Assembly: GCF_029968035.1 (NCBI RefSeq)
Contig: NZ_JASCIQ010000004.1
Coordinates: 62,001 to 126,000 of the forward strand
Reading direction: 5' to 3'
From: Streptomyces cavernicola
GTDB taxonomy: Bacteria > Actinomycetota > Actinomycetes > Streptomycetales > Streptomycetaceae
Length of the DNA stretch: 64,000 nt
Each line of letters begins with the position of its first letter. The stretch's first letter is position 1. A program made the position numbers and the translations under genes. The notes beneath the pieces are model-generated. The model was not told the DNA's origin. It worked only from the letters and a program-made list of their open reading frames with translations, and made no database searches. Positions 42,186-50,728 of this stretch are shown in pieces.

Positions 42186-42938
42186 TCAGTCGAGCAGGCC
42201 CAGTTCCTTGGCGCGCATGCCGGCCTCGAAGCGGCTTCGGACGCCCAGCTCCGTCATGGCCTTGGCGACGAGCCGGCTCAGTGTGCGGGGCGAGATGTCC
42301 ATCTGCCGGGCGATCCGGTCGTCTTTCATCCCGATGCTCATCAGCTGCAGTGCGGTGAGTTGTTCACAGGTCAGCGTCTCGGTCATCGTCGCGCCGACCG
42401 GTGCGCTGGAGGCCCAGCTGTGCTCGTACATCTCGGCGAGTACCGCAACGTCCCCCGGCTCGCGGAATACCTGTTCGCCCCGCCGCCCCGGTTCGGCCCC
42501 CCTTGCCAGCACCACGCACTCGCGGTCGATGACGGCCGTGAAGACCTGTCGCACCGACATGAGCCGGCACAACACCCCCAGGTCGGCGGCCCGTTCGAAG
42601 TGGGCGTCGGCCCCGTCGAGCGCCGCGAACTGCCGCGGATACAGGGCGCGCACCTTGACGCCCGCATTGCGCAGCACCTCGTACCGGGCCTCGGTCTCGT
42701 CCGTCGAGGTGGGCAGCGCATGGGCGAACCACGCCTCCCGGCGCGCATCGAGGATCAGGTCAACCCCCGAGGCGCTCCGGCGAGCGGCCACCTCGGGCGT
42801 CTGACCGGCCACCTTGGGCGTCCCTGCGGGCAGCCGCATTCGGTGCCGGCGGATCAACTGCAGTACGCGGACCTGTGCCGCCTCGATCTCCTCGAGCTCG
42901 TCACAGCTCAGCGTGGGCGGCAACGCCGGATGACCCAT
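42186..42938 (-). CDS. LuxR-family transcriptional regulator
   Basis: 250 residues, ATG 42938. The C-terminal LuxR/FixJ HTH is clear: LTCEQLTALQLMSIGMKDDR and ISPRTLSRLVAKAMTELGVR, ending SRFEAGMRAKELGLLD. The first 170 residues are a partner domain with a TrmB/phospholipase-D-like appearance (RREAWFAHALPTSTDETEAR, GVKVRALYPRQF), as in other stand-alone Streptomyces LuxR proteins. It has no receiver domain, so it is not a two-component regulator. It is near the SMR pair and GBL-receptor-type genes. Confidence 0.82.
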   Translation of the reverse strand: MGHPALPPTLSCDELEEIEAAQVRVLQLIRRHRMRLPAGTPKVAGQTPEVAARRSASGVDLILDARREAWFAHALPTSTDETEARYEVLRNAGVKVRALYPRQFAALDGADAHFERAADLGVLCRLMSVRQVFTAVIDRECVVLARGAEPGRRGEQVFREPGDVAVLAEMYEHSWASSAPVGATMTETLTCEQLTALQLMSIGMKDDRIARQMDISPRTLSRLVAKAMTELGVRSRFEAGMRAKELGLLD

Positions 42939-43042
42939 CGTGTGACCCCTCCCTTTTCGGCCTGAGCGCAGCGCGATCCGCCCGTCCGCGCGCCGACTCC
43001 CGTCAGCGCGCGGACAGTTGATCGTTCAGCGCCCCGGCAACG

Positions 43043-43066
43043 TAACAAAAAAAACGCTCGCTATGT
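43043..43066. promoter_or_regulatory. ARE-like site upstream of the first TetR gene
   Basis: TAACAAAAAAAACG and CGCTATGTTA flank a short centre, giving an imperfect palindrome 56 bp before the gene. The A-rich half and the TATGTT half resemble autoregulatory elements bound by gamma-butyrolactone receptors. Confidence 0.4.
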
Positions 43067-43121
43067 TAAGCGTAAGGTTGCCTTCACACCCCCCTCCCGG
43101 ACCGACCATGAAGGGCTGACG

Positions 43122-43793
43122 ATGCGCCAGGAACGCGCTGTCCACACCCGGCACCGCCTCGTGCGGGCGGCCGCGGGCGAGTTCGCGCGCAATGGCGGTG
43201 CCGGTACGTCGCTGGGCCGGGTCTGCGCCGCGGCCGAAGCGACGATGGGGGCGCTGACCTTCCATTTCCCCACCAAGCAGCAGTTGACGGACGCCGTACG
43301 CAAGCAGGGCCTCGACACCACTCGCGCCGCCGCGAGAGCGGCCGTCCGGCCGGGCCCGCGCCTTCAGTCCGTCATCGACATCACGCACACCGCGGCTCTG
43401 CTCCTCCAGGACAACGTCGTCGTGCGCGCCGCGAACCGACTGTGCCAAGAGGGTCCGGACGGGCGGCAGGAGTGGTACGCCGCATGGCTGGGCATCGTGC
43501 GCACGCTGGCCGAACAGGCGGCCAAGGGCGGCGAGTTGAACGCCCGGACGCAGCCCCGGCAGGTGGTGCTCCTGGCGGCCTGCTTCGTCGCCGGCATCGA
43601 GACCTCCGCCGCCGCCGTCGCCATCGGCCGGGGCTCGACGGAGAGTTCGCGCCGGCAGCTGGTCCAGCTGTGGCAGACAGCGATCCCTTCGGTGGCGGCG
43701 GCCGAGCTCTGCCAGGCCCTTTCGCCCGACTCCTCGGTGCACGGCGCCGGTGGAGGACGGTGTGCGGCCGACGGCCACACACCCGTAACATAA
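43122..43793 (+). CDS. TetR regulator, gamma-butyrolactone receptor-like, copy 1
   Basis: 223 residues from ATG 43122. The N-terminal HTH (RAVHTRHRLVRAAAGEFARN, then EATMGALTFHFPTKQQLTDA) follows the ArpA/ScbR group, in which the DNA-recognition helix ends xGALYFHFxxK. The ligand domain has the group's RLCQEGPDGR and WYAAWL segments. Gamma-butyrolactone receptors repress antibiotic and morphology genes and often their own promoters. Many genomes carry pseudo-receptors that bind other ligands. The gene is followed by a second member of the same group. Confidence 0.75.
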   Translation: MRQERAVHTRHRLVRAAAGEFARNGGAGTSLGRVCAAAEATMGALTFHFPTKQQLTDAVRKQGLDTTRAAARAAVRPGPRLQSVIDITHTAALLLQDNVVVRAANRLCQEGPDGRQEWYAAWLGIVRTLAEQAAKGGELNARTQPRQVVLLAACFVAGIETSAAAVAIGRGSTESSRRQLVQLWQTAIPSVAAAELCQALSPDSSVHGAGGGRCAADGHTPVT

Positions 43794-43810
43794 GGAACGT
43801 TTGGTTTCTT
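43787..43810. promoter_or_regulatory. ARE-like site upstream of the second TetR gene
   Basis: AACATAAGGAACG and TTTGGTTTCTT match the general form of autoregulatory elements. The site overlaps the stop codon of the first TetR gene and lies 22 bp before the second. Confidence 0.45.
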
Positions 43811-43831
43811 CCGAAAGGTGGCGGGTGCAAC

Positions 43832-44473
43832 ATGAGGGCGCTCAAGCAGGATCGCGCCGAGCAGACCCGGCAGCGGCTGCTGCGTGCGGCCGCCGAGGTG
43901 TTCGACGAGCTCGGCTACGCCGGCACCAGCGTCACGAAGATCGTCCAGCGCGCGGGCGTGACCCCCGGCGCGATGTACTTCCACTTCAAGTCGAAGGACG
44001 ATCTCGCCCGCGCGGTGATCCGCGCCATGCCGGACACCGTTCTCCCGCTGACGGAGGGCTCTGGGCTGCAGCACCTGGTGGACGTGATCCTCGTGTGGTC
44101 CCAGCAACTGCAGCACAATCCCATGATGCGCGCGGGCGTCAGGCTCGTCGTCGAGCAGAGCGCGTTCGGGCAGTCCGACGCCTCGTCCTTCCGCGACTGG
44201 GAGCGGATTCTCACCGAATCTCTCGTCAAGGCACAGGAGTTGGGCCAACTGCGGGACTCGGTCGTCCCGGAGGAGGTCGCGCAGCTGGTGCTCGGCGCCA
44301 CTACGGGCATCCAGCAGTACTCCCTGATCGCCTCCGGCCGTCAGGATCTTCCGCAACGTGTCGAGAGCCTCTTCCGCATCCTCGTGTCCGGCATCGCCCC
44401 CGAGGAAGTGGCCGACATGATCGACGCCTCGGTGGAACGCGGCATTCGCCTGTACGAGGCCGGGCCTCAGTGA
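43832..44473 (+). CDS. TetR regulator, gamma-butyrolactone receptor-like, copy 2
   Basis: 213 residues from ATG 43832. The start MRALKQDRAEQTRQRLLRAA is close to the ArpA/ScbR N-terminus (KQDRA-RTRQ-IL-AA). KIVQRAGVTPGAMYFHFKSK and DLARAVI are the HTH and linker. MRAGVRLVVEQSAFG and WERILTESLVKAQELGQL fit the receptor domain. It is a better receptor match than copy 1. No afsA/scbA-type synthase is beside the pair, so it may be an orphan pseudo-receptor. Confidence 0.8.
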   Translation: MRALKQDRAEQTRQRLLRAAAEVFDELGYAGTSVTKIVQRAGVTPGAMYFHFKSKDDLARAVIRAMPDTVLPLTEGSGLQHLVDVILVWSQQLQHNPMMRAGVRLVVEQSAFGQSDASSFRDWERILTESLVKAQELGQLRDSVVPEEVAQLVLGATTGIQQYSLIASGRQDLPQRVESLFRILVSGIAPEEVADMIDASVERGIRLYEAGPQ

Positions 44474-44532
44474 GTGTGTGAGGGCGGGTGGTGCGGCCTT
44501 GCCCGGCACCCGTCCCCCAATTACCGCTTGCC

Positions 44533-45189
44533 TTACAGGAGTTGACGCTTGATGTCGCACCCGACACCAAGCGGTCCGGCCGCGGTCGGGTCGCGGCGGC
44601 GCCCGTAGCCGAGCGGGAAGTGGTCGTCGCCGTAGAAGCCCCAGGTGAGCCCTGGACGTTCGGCGTCCGCGCGGAAGACACCCTGGCGCTGTCCGCGCCG
44701 CGCGATCCGGCGGACCGTGTCCTGCCAGCGGTCGTAGTACTCGTTGTGCGCTGCGCGGAGTTCGGGACGCAACGCCGCCTCGGCCCAGTGCTGCAGCCGG
44801 ATCGACCACTCGTCGCGGACCTGCCCGGGACGCGGCAGCTGCAGGTCGATGAGTTTCAGCATCCGCCCGTGCGCGTCGTCGATGGCCCGCAGTTCCGCGC
44901 TCTGCCGCGCGAAGGCCTGGCTCACGCAGTGCTTCAGCGCTTCGGCGAGGACGTCGTTCTTGCCCGGGAAGTGGTAGCGCACCGTTCCTGTGCTGGTGCC
45001 GCAGGCACGCGCGATGTCCGCGATGCGCACAGAGTGAGAGCCGCGCTCGGCGATGAGCTGCCAGGTCGCCTCCAGAACGCGGCGTCGCCGGTCGTCGTCC
45101 CCTGCGCCGGGGCCGGGTCCGTTTCCGGCGCCCTCGCATGGTGGGGCATCGGCAACTCCCTTGGCAAGAGCGGAAATCGACCTCCGCAC
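44533..45189 (-). CDS. TetR regulator of the CoA-catabolic operon
   Basis: About 218 residues if GTG 45189 is used. An ATG at 45231 would lie inside the operator and is less likely. The HTH reads RRRRVLEATWQLIAERGSHS and ACGTSTGTVRYHFPGKNDVL, the TetR pattern. The ligand domain carries LRPELRAAHNEYYDRWQDTV. It is divergent from the SDR gene with a perfect palindrome between them, so it probably represses that operon until a CoA-type or free-acid inducer binds. The final 40 residues look unusual for the family. Confidence 0.75.
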   Translation of the reverse strand: MRRSISALAKGVADAPPCEGAGNGPGPGAGDDDRRRRVLEATWQLIAERGSHSVRIADIARACGTSTGTVRYHFPGKNDVLAEALKHCVSQAFARQSAELRAIDDAHGRMLKLIDLQLPRPGQVRDEWSIRLQHWAEAALRPELRAAHNEYYDRWQDTVRRIARRGQRQGVFRADAERPGLTWGFYGDDHFPLGYGRRRDPTAAGPLGVGCDIKRQLL

Positions 45190-45219
45190 AGCCCTTGACG
45201 AGTGTTGTGTTGCGATGGC

Positions 45220-45237
45220 TGACTGACGCATCAGTCA
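45220..45237. promoter_or_regulatory. Candidate TetR operator
   Basis: TGACTGA-cgca-TCAGTCA, a perfect 7-bp inverted repeat in the divergent gap between the TetR and SDR genes, 39 bp before the SDR start. Position and symmetry suit a TetR dimer. Confidence 0.55.
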
Positions 45238-45275
45238 CCCGCAACAGCAACAGTCCGCAGACCTCAGGAGGCGCT

Positions 45276-46121
45276 GTGCGCATCAACTCCCCCCTGCCGT
45301 ACGCCGGCGTCCTCAGGCCGGACGTCCATGCCGGTCGAACGGCGCTGGTGACCGGCGGCGGAACCGGCATCGGCCGGGCGACGGCCCTGGCTCTCGCGGC
45401 GGCCGGTGCGAGGGTCCTGGTGTGCGGCCGACGGTCCGAACCGCTCGCGCGGGTCGTCGAGGAGATCGAGGCCTTCGGCGGTGCGGCCCTCGCGATGTCC
45501 GCCGACATCCGGGACCCCGAGCAGGTCACCGCGGTGGTCGACCGGGCGCTCGGCGCCTTCGGCCGGATCGACGTCCTGGTCAACAACGCGGGCGGCCAGT
45601 TCTCCGCCCCCGCCGAGGAGATCACCCCGAACGGCTGGCGCGCCGTGCATCGCCTGGCCGTCGACGCCACCTGGGCCATGACCCGGGAAGTGGCCCGGCG
45701 CGCGATGATCCCGCAGGGCGGTGGCGCGGTGTTCTTCATCGCGTTCTCGCCGCGCCGCGGCATCCCCGGATTCGCGCACGCCGCCGCGGCGCGGGCCGCG
45801 GTGGAGAACCTGGCCGCGGGCCTGAGCCTGGAGTGGAGCCGGTACGGCGTCCGTACGGTGTGCGTGGCTCCCGGCACGATCGCCACGGACGGGCTCGACG
45901 GCAACTACTCCGCCGAGGACCGCGAGCGCTGGGCCCGTTCCGTGCCGCTCGGCCGCCTCGGCACCCCGGACGACGTGGCCGGCGTCCTCTCCTTCCTCGC
46001 CTCGCCGGGCGGCGCGTACGTCACGGGGACCACGGTCGTCGTGGACGGCGGCGCGGACGCGTGGGGCGCGGGCCATCCGGTGCCGGACCTCGCGGAGCAG
46101 CCGGTGCCCGAGCCGGCGTGA
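45276..46121 (+). CDS. Short-chain dehydrogenase, 2,4-dienoyl-CoA reductase-like
   Basis: 281 residues from GTG 45276, behind CAGGAGG. The Rossmann motif TGGGTGIGRA and NNAGGQF are present. The YxxxK active-site position instead reads AHAAAARAAVENL, with His-Ala for Tyr. This alteration is known in peroxisome-type 2,4-dienoyl-CoA reductases, whose chemistry does not need the Tyr. RLGTPDDVAGVLSFLASPGG closes the domain. As first gene of a CoA operon it would reduce an unsaturated acyl-CoA with NADPH. Confidence 0.75.
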   Translation: MRINSPLPYAGVLRPDVHAGRTALVTGGGTGIGRATALALAAAGARVLVCGRRSEPLARVVEEIEAFGGAALAMSADIRDPEQVTAVVDRALGAFGRIDVLVNNAGGQFSAPAEEITPNGWRAVHRLAVDATWAMTREVARRAMIPQGGGAVFFIAFSPRRGIPGFAHAAAARAAVENLAAGLSLEWSRYGVRTVCVAPGTIATDGLDGNYSAEDRERWARSVPLGRLGTPDDVAGVLSFLASPGGAYVTGTTVVVDGGADAWGAGHPVPDLAEQPVPEPA

Positions 46122-46146
46122 GGCCCCCTCGGTCACCCGAGGGGCC
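46122..46146 (+). terminator. Hairpin after the SDR gene
   Basis: GGCCCCCTCGG and CCGAGGGGCC form a nearly perfect 10-bp stem with a 4-base loop, starting one base after the stop. It may separate the SDR from the four genes downstream or set their relative levels. Confidence 0.6.
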
Positions 46147-46203
46147 ACTTCCGCGCCGCTCCGCCGTCGCCCTTCAGGCCGTACGCAGCACTCCGTACGC
46201 CTA

Positions 46204-46340
46204 TAGCCGTGCACCCGTAGCCGTACGCCCCTAGCCGTGCGCCCCTCCATCGGCAACCAGGCCGGATCCAGCCGCACTTGATCCCGCCCGTGCCCAACCC
46301 AGCCCAGCCCTGCCCAGCCCAGCCCTGCCCTGCCCTGCCG
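46204..46340 (+). repeat. Degenerate short tandem repeats upstream of the acyl-CoA synthetase
   Basis: Three TAGCCGTrCrCCCC-type 14-bp units span 46204-46246. A run of CCCAGCCCTGCC-type units spans 46299-46340. Both are non-coding and C-rich. They resemble slippage products. Confidence 0.55.
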
Positions 46341-46391
46341 CATCCACCCCCGCCCCGCACCCTCCCCGCACCCGCCGCCCCGGAGGCCCTC

Positions 46392-48503
46392 ATGACCGTC
46401 GACGCAGCGCACCCGACGCCGCCCCTTCCCGACCACCCGCCCGAGCGGGGCCCGAGCGCGCCCCGCGATCTGCGCGCCTTGTTCAGTCCCAACGCCGTCG
46501 CCGTGGTCGGGGCCAGCAACGACACCTCCAAGTGGGGCAACTGGATCGGCGTGCAGGCCCTGCGGATGCGCGAGCGCCGGCCGGTGTTCCTGGTCAACCG
46601 GCGCGGTGAGCCCGTCCTCGGGCAGCCCGTGTACCCGTCCATGGCCGCGCTGCCCCAGCAGGTGGACCTCGCCGTGATCGCCGTACCCGCCGCCGGGTTC
46701 GAGGCCGCCGTCGACGACGCGCTCGACGCCGGGGCCAAGGCCGTCGTGGCGATCACCGCCGGGTTCGCCGAGACCGGGCAGGAGGGGCGGGAGGTGCAGA
46801 CGCGGCTCGCGGAACGGGTGCGCGCGGCCGGGGCCGTACTGCTCGGGCCGAACTGCCTGGGCGTGCTCGACAGCAGCAGCGGGCTGTGTCTGTCGTCCAA
46901 TCCGCTGCCGCCCGGACCCGTGGGGCTGATCTCGCAGAGCGGCAACATGGCCCTCGAACTCAGCCGCATCCTCGCCGAACGCGGCCTCGGCTTCTCCCGG
47001 TTCGCCTCGCTCGGCAACCAGGCGGACATCACCGTCGCCGACCTGATCCGCGCCTACACCGTGCACCCCGAGACCGAGCTGATCGCCGTCTACAGCGAGG
47101 ACTTCGGGGACGGCCGGGACTTCGTCGCCGCCGCGGCCGCGGCGAACGCCGTGGGCAAGCCCGTCGTTCTCCTCACCATCGGGTCCAGCGCCGCGTCCGT
47201 GCGCGGCGCGCAGTCCCACACCGGGGCCCTGGCCAGCGACAGCTCCGTCATCGACGCGGCCTGCCGGGCGGGCGGCGTCGACCGGGTGGCCAGCCCGCGC
47301 CAGATGGCCGGACTGCTCGAATCCCTGCACCTGTTCGGCGCCGCCCCGGCCCGCCGCACCGCCGTGCTCGCCGACGGCGGGGGCCACGCCGCCGTCGCCA
47401 GTGACCTCGCCGAGGCGCACGGCCTGACCGTCCCGGAGTTCTCCCCCGGCCTCGCGGCCGACCTGCGCGCCGAGCTCATCCCGTCCGCGGGCGTCGGCAA
47501 CCCCGTGGACCTCGCGGGCGCGGGCGAGCGGGACATCACCTCGTTCCCCCGCGCCCTGCGCGTCCTCCTCGACGCGCCAGAGGTGGAATCGGTCCTGATC
47601 ACCGGCTACTTCGGCGGCTACGGCGAGTACGGGCCCGACCTTGCCGCCGCCGAACTCGCGGCCGCCACCGAGATGGGCGAGCTCGTCCGGCACCGCGCTA
47701 AGCCGATCGCCGTGCACACGATGTTCCACCAGGGCGCCGCCGCCGAGGAGTTGCAGCGGCTCGGCGTCCCGGTGTTCCGGGCCGTGGAGGAGGCCGCGCG
47801 CTCCCTCGGCATGCTGGCCCGGCACACCCCCGTCGCCCCGGCGGTCCGCGAACTGCCCGCCCCCGCGGCCCCGTTGACCGACGACGGCTACTGGGCCGCC
47901 CGCGAGCTGATGCGCACCGCGGGCGTCGACTTCCCCGCGGCCCGTCGCGTCGGCACGCCCGACGAGGCGGTGGAGGCGGCCCGCGCGATCGGCGGCCCCG
48001 TCGTCGTCAAGGCGCTCGGGCTGCTGCACAAGTCCGACGCGGGCGGCGTGGCGCTCGGCCTGCGCACCCCGGAGGCCGTGCACGCCGCGGTCGTGGACAT
48101 GGCCGGCCGCCTGAACCCTCCCGGCTACTGCGTCGAGGCGATGGCCGACCTGAGCGAGGGCGTCGAACTCATCGTCGGCGTACGGCAGGACCCGCGCTTC
48201 GGGCCCGTCGCGATGGTCGGCCTCGGCGGGGTCACGACCGAGGTACTGCGCGACGTCGCCTTCGGCCTCGCCCCGCTCACCCCCGCCGCCGCCCGCCGGC
48301 TCCTGGCCGAGCTGCACGCGAAGGCCCTGCTCCACGGGGTGCGCGGCCGGCCTGCGGTCGACCTGGACGCGGTCTCCCGCACCGTCGCCGCGATCACCGA
48401 GGCCGCCGCGGCCCACCCGGAGATCGCCGAACTGGAGGTCAACCCGCTGCTCGCCACCCCGTACGGCTGCCTCGGTCTGGACGCCCGCGTCGTCCTCGGC
48501 TGA
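46392..48503 (+). CDS. Acyl-CoA synthetase, ADP-forming (NDP-forming) type
   Basis: 703 residues from ATG 46392. Domain order is CoA-binding (VAVVGASNDTSKWGNWIGVQ), succinyl-CoA-ligase-like (LISQSGNMALELSRIL) and the phosphohistidine loop SHTGALASD, then a C-terminal ATP-grasp domain (GGPVVVKALGLLHKSDAGG, IAELEVNPLL). This fused form joins ATP, CoA and a carboxylic acid through a phosphohistidine, giving acyl-CoA, ADP and phosphate. It feeds the following acyl-CoA dehydrogenase and hydratase. The acid is unknown. Confidence 0.88.
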   Translation: MTVDAAHPTPPLPDHPPERGPSAPRDLRALFSPNAVAVVGASNDTSKWGNWIGVQALRMRERRPVFLVNRRGEPVLGQPVYPSMAALPQQVDLAVIAVPAAGFEAAVDDALDAGAKAVVAITAGFAETGQEGREVQTRLAERVRAAGAVLLGPNCLGVLDSSSGLCLSSNPLPPGPVGLISQSGNMALELSRILAERGLGFSRFASLGNQADITVADLIRAYTVHPETELIAVYSEDFGDGRDFVAAAAAANAVGKPVVLLTIGSSAASVRGAQSHTGALASDSSVIDAACRAGGVDRVASPRQMAGLLESLHLFGAAPARRTAVLADGGGHAAVASDLAEAHGLTVPEFSPGLAADLRAELIPSAGVGNPVDLAGAGERDITSFPRALRVLLDAPEVESVLITGYFGGYGEYGPDLAAAELAAATEMGELVRHRAKPIAVHTMFHQGAAAEELQRLGVPVFRAVEEAARSLGMLARHTPVAPAVRELPAPAAPLTDDGYWAARELMRTAGVDFPAARRVGTPDEAVEAARAIGGPVVVKALGLLHKSDAGGVALGLRTPEAVHAAVVDMAGRLNPPGYCVEAMADLSEGVELIVGVRQDPRFGPVAMVGLGGVTTEVLRDVAFGLAPLTPAAARRLLAELHAKALLHGVRGRPAVDLDAVSRTVAAITEAAAAHPEIAELEVNPLLATPYGCLGLDARVVLG

Positions 48504-48551
48504 CGCCTGCCCCGCCCCCGTATCGGAACCCTCAACTCAGGAGGAAACACA

Positions 48552-49766
48552 GTGGAGTTCACCCTCACCCCCCGGCTCGCCGAGCTCAAGGAGCGCGCCG
48601 CCTCGCTCACCGGCAAGATCATGCCGTACGAGGACGCGTGCGAGCACGACAACGGCCTCTCGCCGGAGGCGCACGCGGCGATCCGCGAGGAGGTGCTCGC
48701 GCACGGCCTGCAGGCCGTCAACATGCCCGTCGAGTGGGGCGGCGCCGGGCTTTCCGTACTGGAGCAGGTCGTCGTGCAGGACGAGCTCGGCAAGCTCACC
48801 AACGCGCTCTGGGACGCGGTCTGGCGGCCCGCCAACTGCCTGCGCGCCTGCACCCCCGAGCAGCGGGAGCGCTACCTGATCCCGGACATCCTCGGCAACC
48901 GCCGCGACGCCGTCGCCATCACCGAGGAGCACGCAGGATCGGACCCGTCGCGGATCACCACGACGGCCACCCGGGACGGCGACGGGTACCTCATCAACGG
49001 CGAGAAGTGGTTCGTCACCGTCGGCGACGTCGCCGATTTCCTGATCGTCCTCGCCTATGTGCGGCCGGACGACGAGCCGACGATGTTCCTCGTCGACAAG
49101 GACACCCCCGGCATCTCCGTGAAGCGCACCCCGCGCTACACCCACACGTTCGTGTACGAGCACCCGGAGTTCCTCTTCGAGAACGTCCGCGTCGGGCCGG
49201 AGGCCGTGCTCGGGCGGATCGGCGAGGGGTACGACCTGACGCGCGACTGGTTCACCGAGGAGCGCCTGATGATCGCGGCCCGCACCATCGGCGCCGCCGA
49301 GCGCGCGCTGCGCCTCGCCGTCGACTGGGCCAAGGAGCGCGAGCAGGGCGGGGATCTCCTCATCAACCGCCAGATGATCCAGGCGTACATCGCCGACTCG
49401 GTCACCGAGATCGCCACCAACCGGGCGTTCACGCACCAGGTGGCCTGGGAGTTCGACCAGGGCGGCGACCGCAAGACGCTGCACGCCAAGGCGGCCACCG
49501 CGAAGCTCGCCGCGTCCGAGGCGTCCAACCGGATCGTGGACCGCTGCCTGCAGATCTTCGGCGGCCGCGGCTACATGCGGGAGAACGCGGTCGAGCGGCT
49601 GTGGCGCGAGCTGCGCGTCGACCGCATCTGGGAGGGCACCTCCGAGATCCAGCGCCTGGTCATCGCGAACGAGGCCGCCAAGCGCGGCCTGGACGACCTG
49701 CTGTCCTTCACGACGCGCACAGGCAGTGCGGTCAGCGCGAACGGCACGACCAGCCCGGCGAGTTGA
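48552..49766 (+). CDS. Acyl-CoA dehydrogenase
   Basis: 404 residues from GTG 48552, with AGGAGGAAAC upstream. The family motifs are complete: AITEEHAGSDPSRI, LINGEKWFVTVGDVADFLIV, RTIGAAERALRLAVDWAKER, QIFGGRGYMRENAVERLWRE and the catalytic Glu in RIWEGTSEIQR at about 368. FAD-dependent oxidation of acyl-CoA to enoyl-CoA is expected, with electrons to ETF. It follows the ADP-forming ligase by 48 bp in the same operon. Confidence 0.92.
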   Translation: MEFTLTPRLAELKERAASLTGKIMPYEDACEHDNGLSPEAHAAIREEVLAHGLQAVNMPVEWGGAGLSVLEQVVVQDELGKLTNALWDAVWRPANCLRACTPEQRERYLIPDILGNRRDAVAITEEHAGSDPSRITTTATRDGDGYLINGEKWFVTVGDVADFLIVLAYVRPDDEPTMFLVDKDTPGISVKRTPRYTHTFVYEHPEFLFENVRVGPEAVLGRIGEGYDLTRDWFTEERLMIAARTIGAAERALRLAVDWAKEREQGGDLLINRQMIQAYIADSVTEIATNRAFTHQVAWEFDQGGDRKTLHAKAATAKLAASEASNRIVDRCLQIFGGRGYMRENAVERLWRELRVDRIWEGTSEIQRLVIANEAAKRGLDDLLSFTTRTGSAVSANGTTSPAS

Positions 49767-49849
49767 GCCCGCCACTCCTTCCTGTACCGCCGCACACCGA
49801 GCCCGCACCGCCGTCGGCGGCCCCCTTCACGACCGGAGACACCCACGCC

Positions 49850-50605
49850 ATGTCCCCCACGACCGCCGAGCCCGCCCTCGCCGACGGCGCCGTCACCGTC
49901 CAACTCCGCGGCGCCTCCCGCGACATCGCCCTCATCACCCTGAACCGCCCGCGCAAGCTCAACGCGCTCTCCACCCACATGGAGGCCGCGCTCCTCGACA
50001 CCCTGCGCAGCAGTGATGTCACCGGGTCCCGTGCCGTCATCGTCACCGGCACCGAGTGCGCCTTCTCGGCCGGCGCCGACACCGGCGAGCTGCGCGACAT
50101 GACCCCGCAGGCCATCGCCGCGTACTACCGCGGATCGGGCGCCGTGTACGAGGAGTTCGCGGCGCTCCCCCAGCCCACGGTCGCCGCGATCAGCGGCTAC
50201 TGCATGGGCGGCGGCCTGGAGCTCGCCCTCGCCGCCGACTTCCGTGTCGCCGCCCCGGACGCCGTGTTCGCGCTCCCGGAGATCGGCCTCGGCATCCTGC
50301 CCGGCTCCGGCGGCATCGCCCGTCTCGTACGCGAGGTCGGCCCGGCCCGCACCCGCGACCTGGTGCTGCGCGGCCGCCGCTTCGACTCCCAAGAGGCTTA
50401 CGCCTGGGGCCTGTTGACCGAGATCGCCGAGGACTCGGAGGCCGTGACGGAGCGTGCCCTGACCCTCGCCGCCAAGCTCACCGCCCATACGCCGCTCGCC
50501 CTGGCCCTCGCCAAGCGGGTGGTGGACGCGGCGGCCGACGCCCCGAAGGAGACGGCGCTGCTCCTCGAACACCTCGCGTACGCGGCCCTCAACCGGACCG
50601 GCTGA
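49850..50605 (+). CDS. Enoyl-CoA hydratase
   Basis: 251 residues from ATG 49850. Both catalytic glutamates are present: GGGLELALAADF carries Glu in the GGGxE motif and ALPEIGLGILPGSGG carries the second. NRPRKLNALST and FSAGADTGEL supply the oxyanion hole. Unlike the crotonase at 7448, this is a standard hydratase for the acyl-CoA dehydrogenase product. An upstream in-frame start is not credible because it overlaps the dehydrogenase. Confidence 0.9.
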   Translation: MSPTTAEPALADGAVTVQLRGASRDIALITLNRPRKLNALSTHMEAALLDTLRSSDVTGSRAVIVTGTECAFSAGADTGELRDMTPQAIAAYYRGSGAVYEEFAALPQPTVAAISGYCMGGGLELALAADFRVAAPDAVFALPEIGLGILPGSGGIARLVREVGPARTRDLVLRGRRFDSQEAYAWGLLTEIAEDSEAVTERALTLAAKLTAHTPLALALAKRVVDAAADAPKETALLLEHLAYAALNRTG

Positions 50606-50728
50606 GGGCCGCGCGCCGCACCGCACCACAGGGGGAAGCCCAGCCACCGAACGCGACCACGACCACCGCACCCGTCGCCCGTACTCCCGGTACTCCCGTA
50701 CGCCCGTACACCCCAGGAGGTCCACCCC

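Noticed and set aside
43364..45904. Very long open frame on the minus strand across the TetR and SDR genes
   Set aside because: It lies antisense to well-supported plus-strand genes with normal motifs. High GC content keeps antisense frames open, and the translation has no family motif except where it coincides with the true TetR gene.
45264..48416. Open minus-strand frame of over 1000 codons opposite the acyl-CoA synthetase
   Set aside because: It is an antisense artefact: Gly/Arg/His-rich translation with no domain, opposite a gene with complete catalytic motifs.
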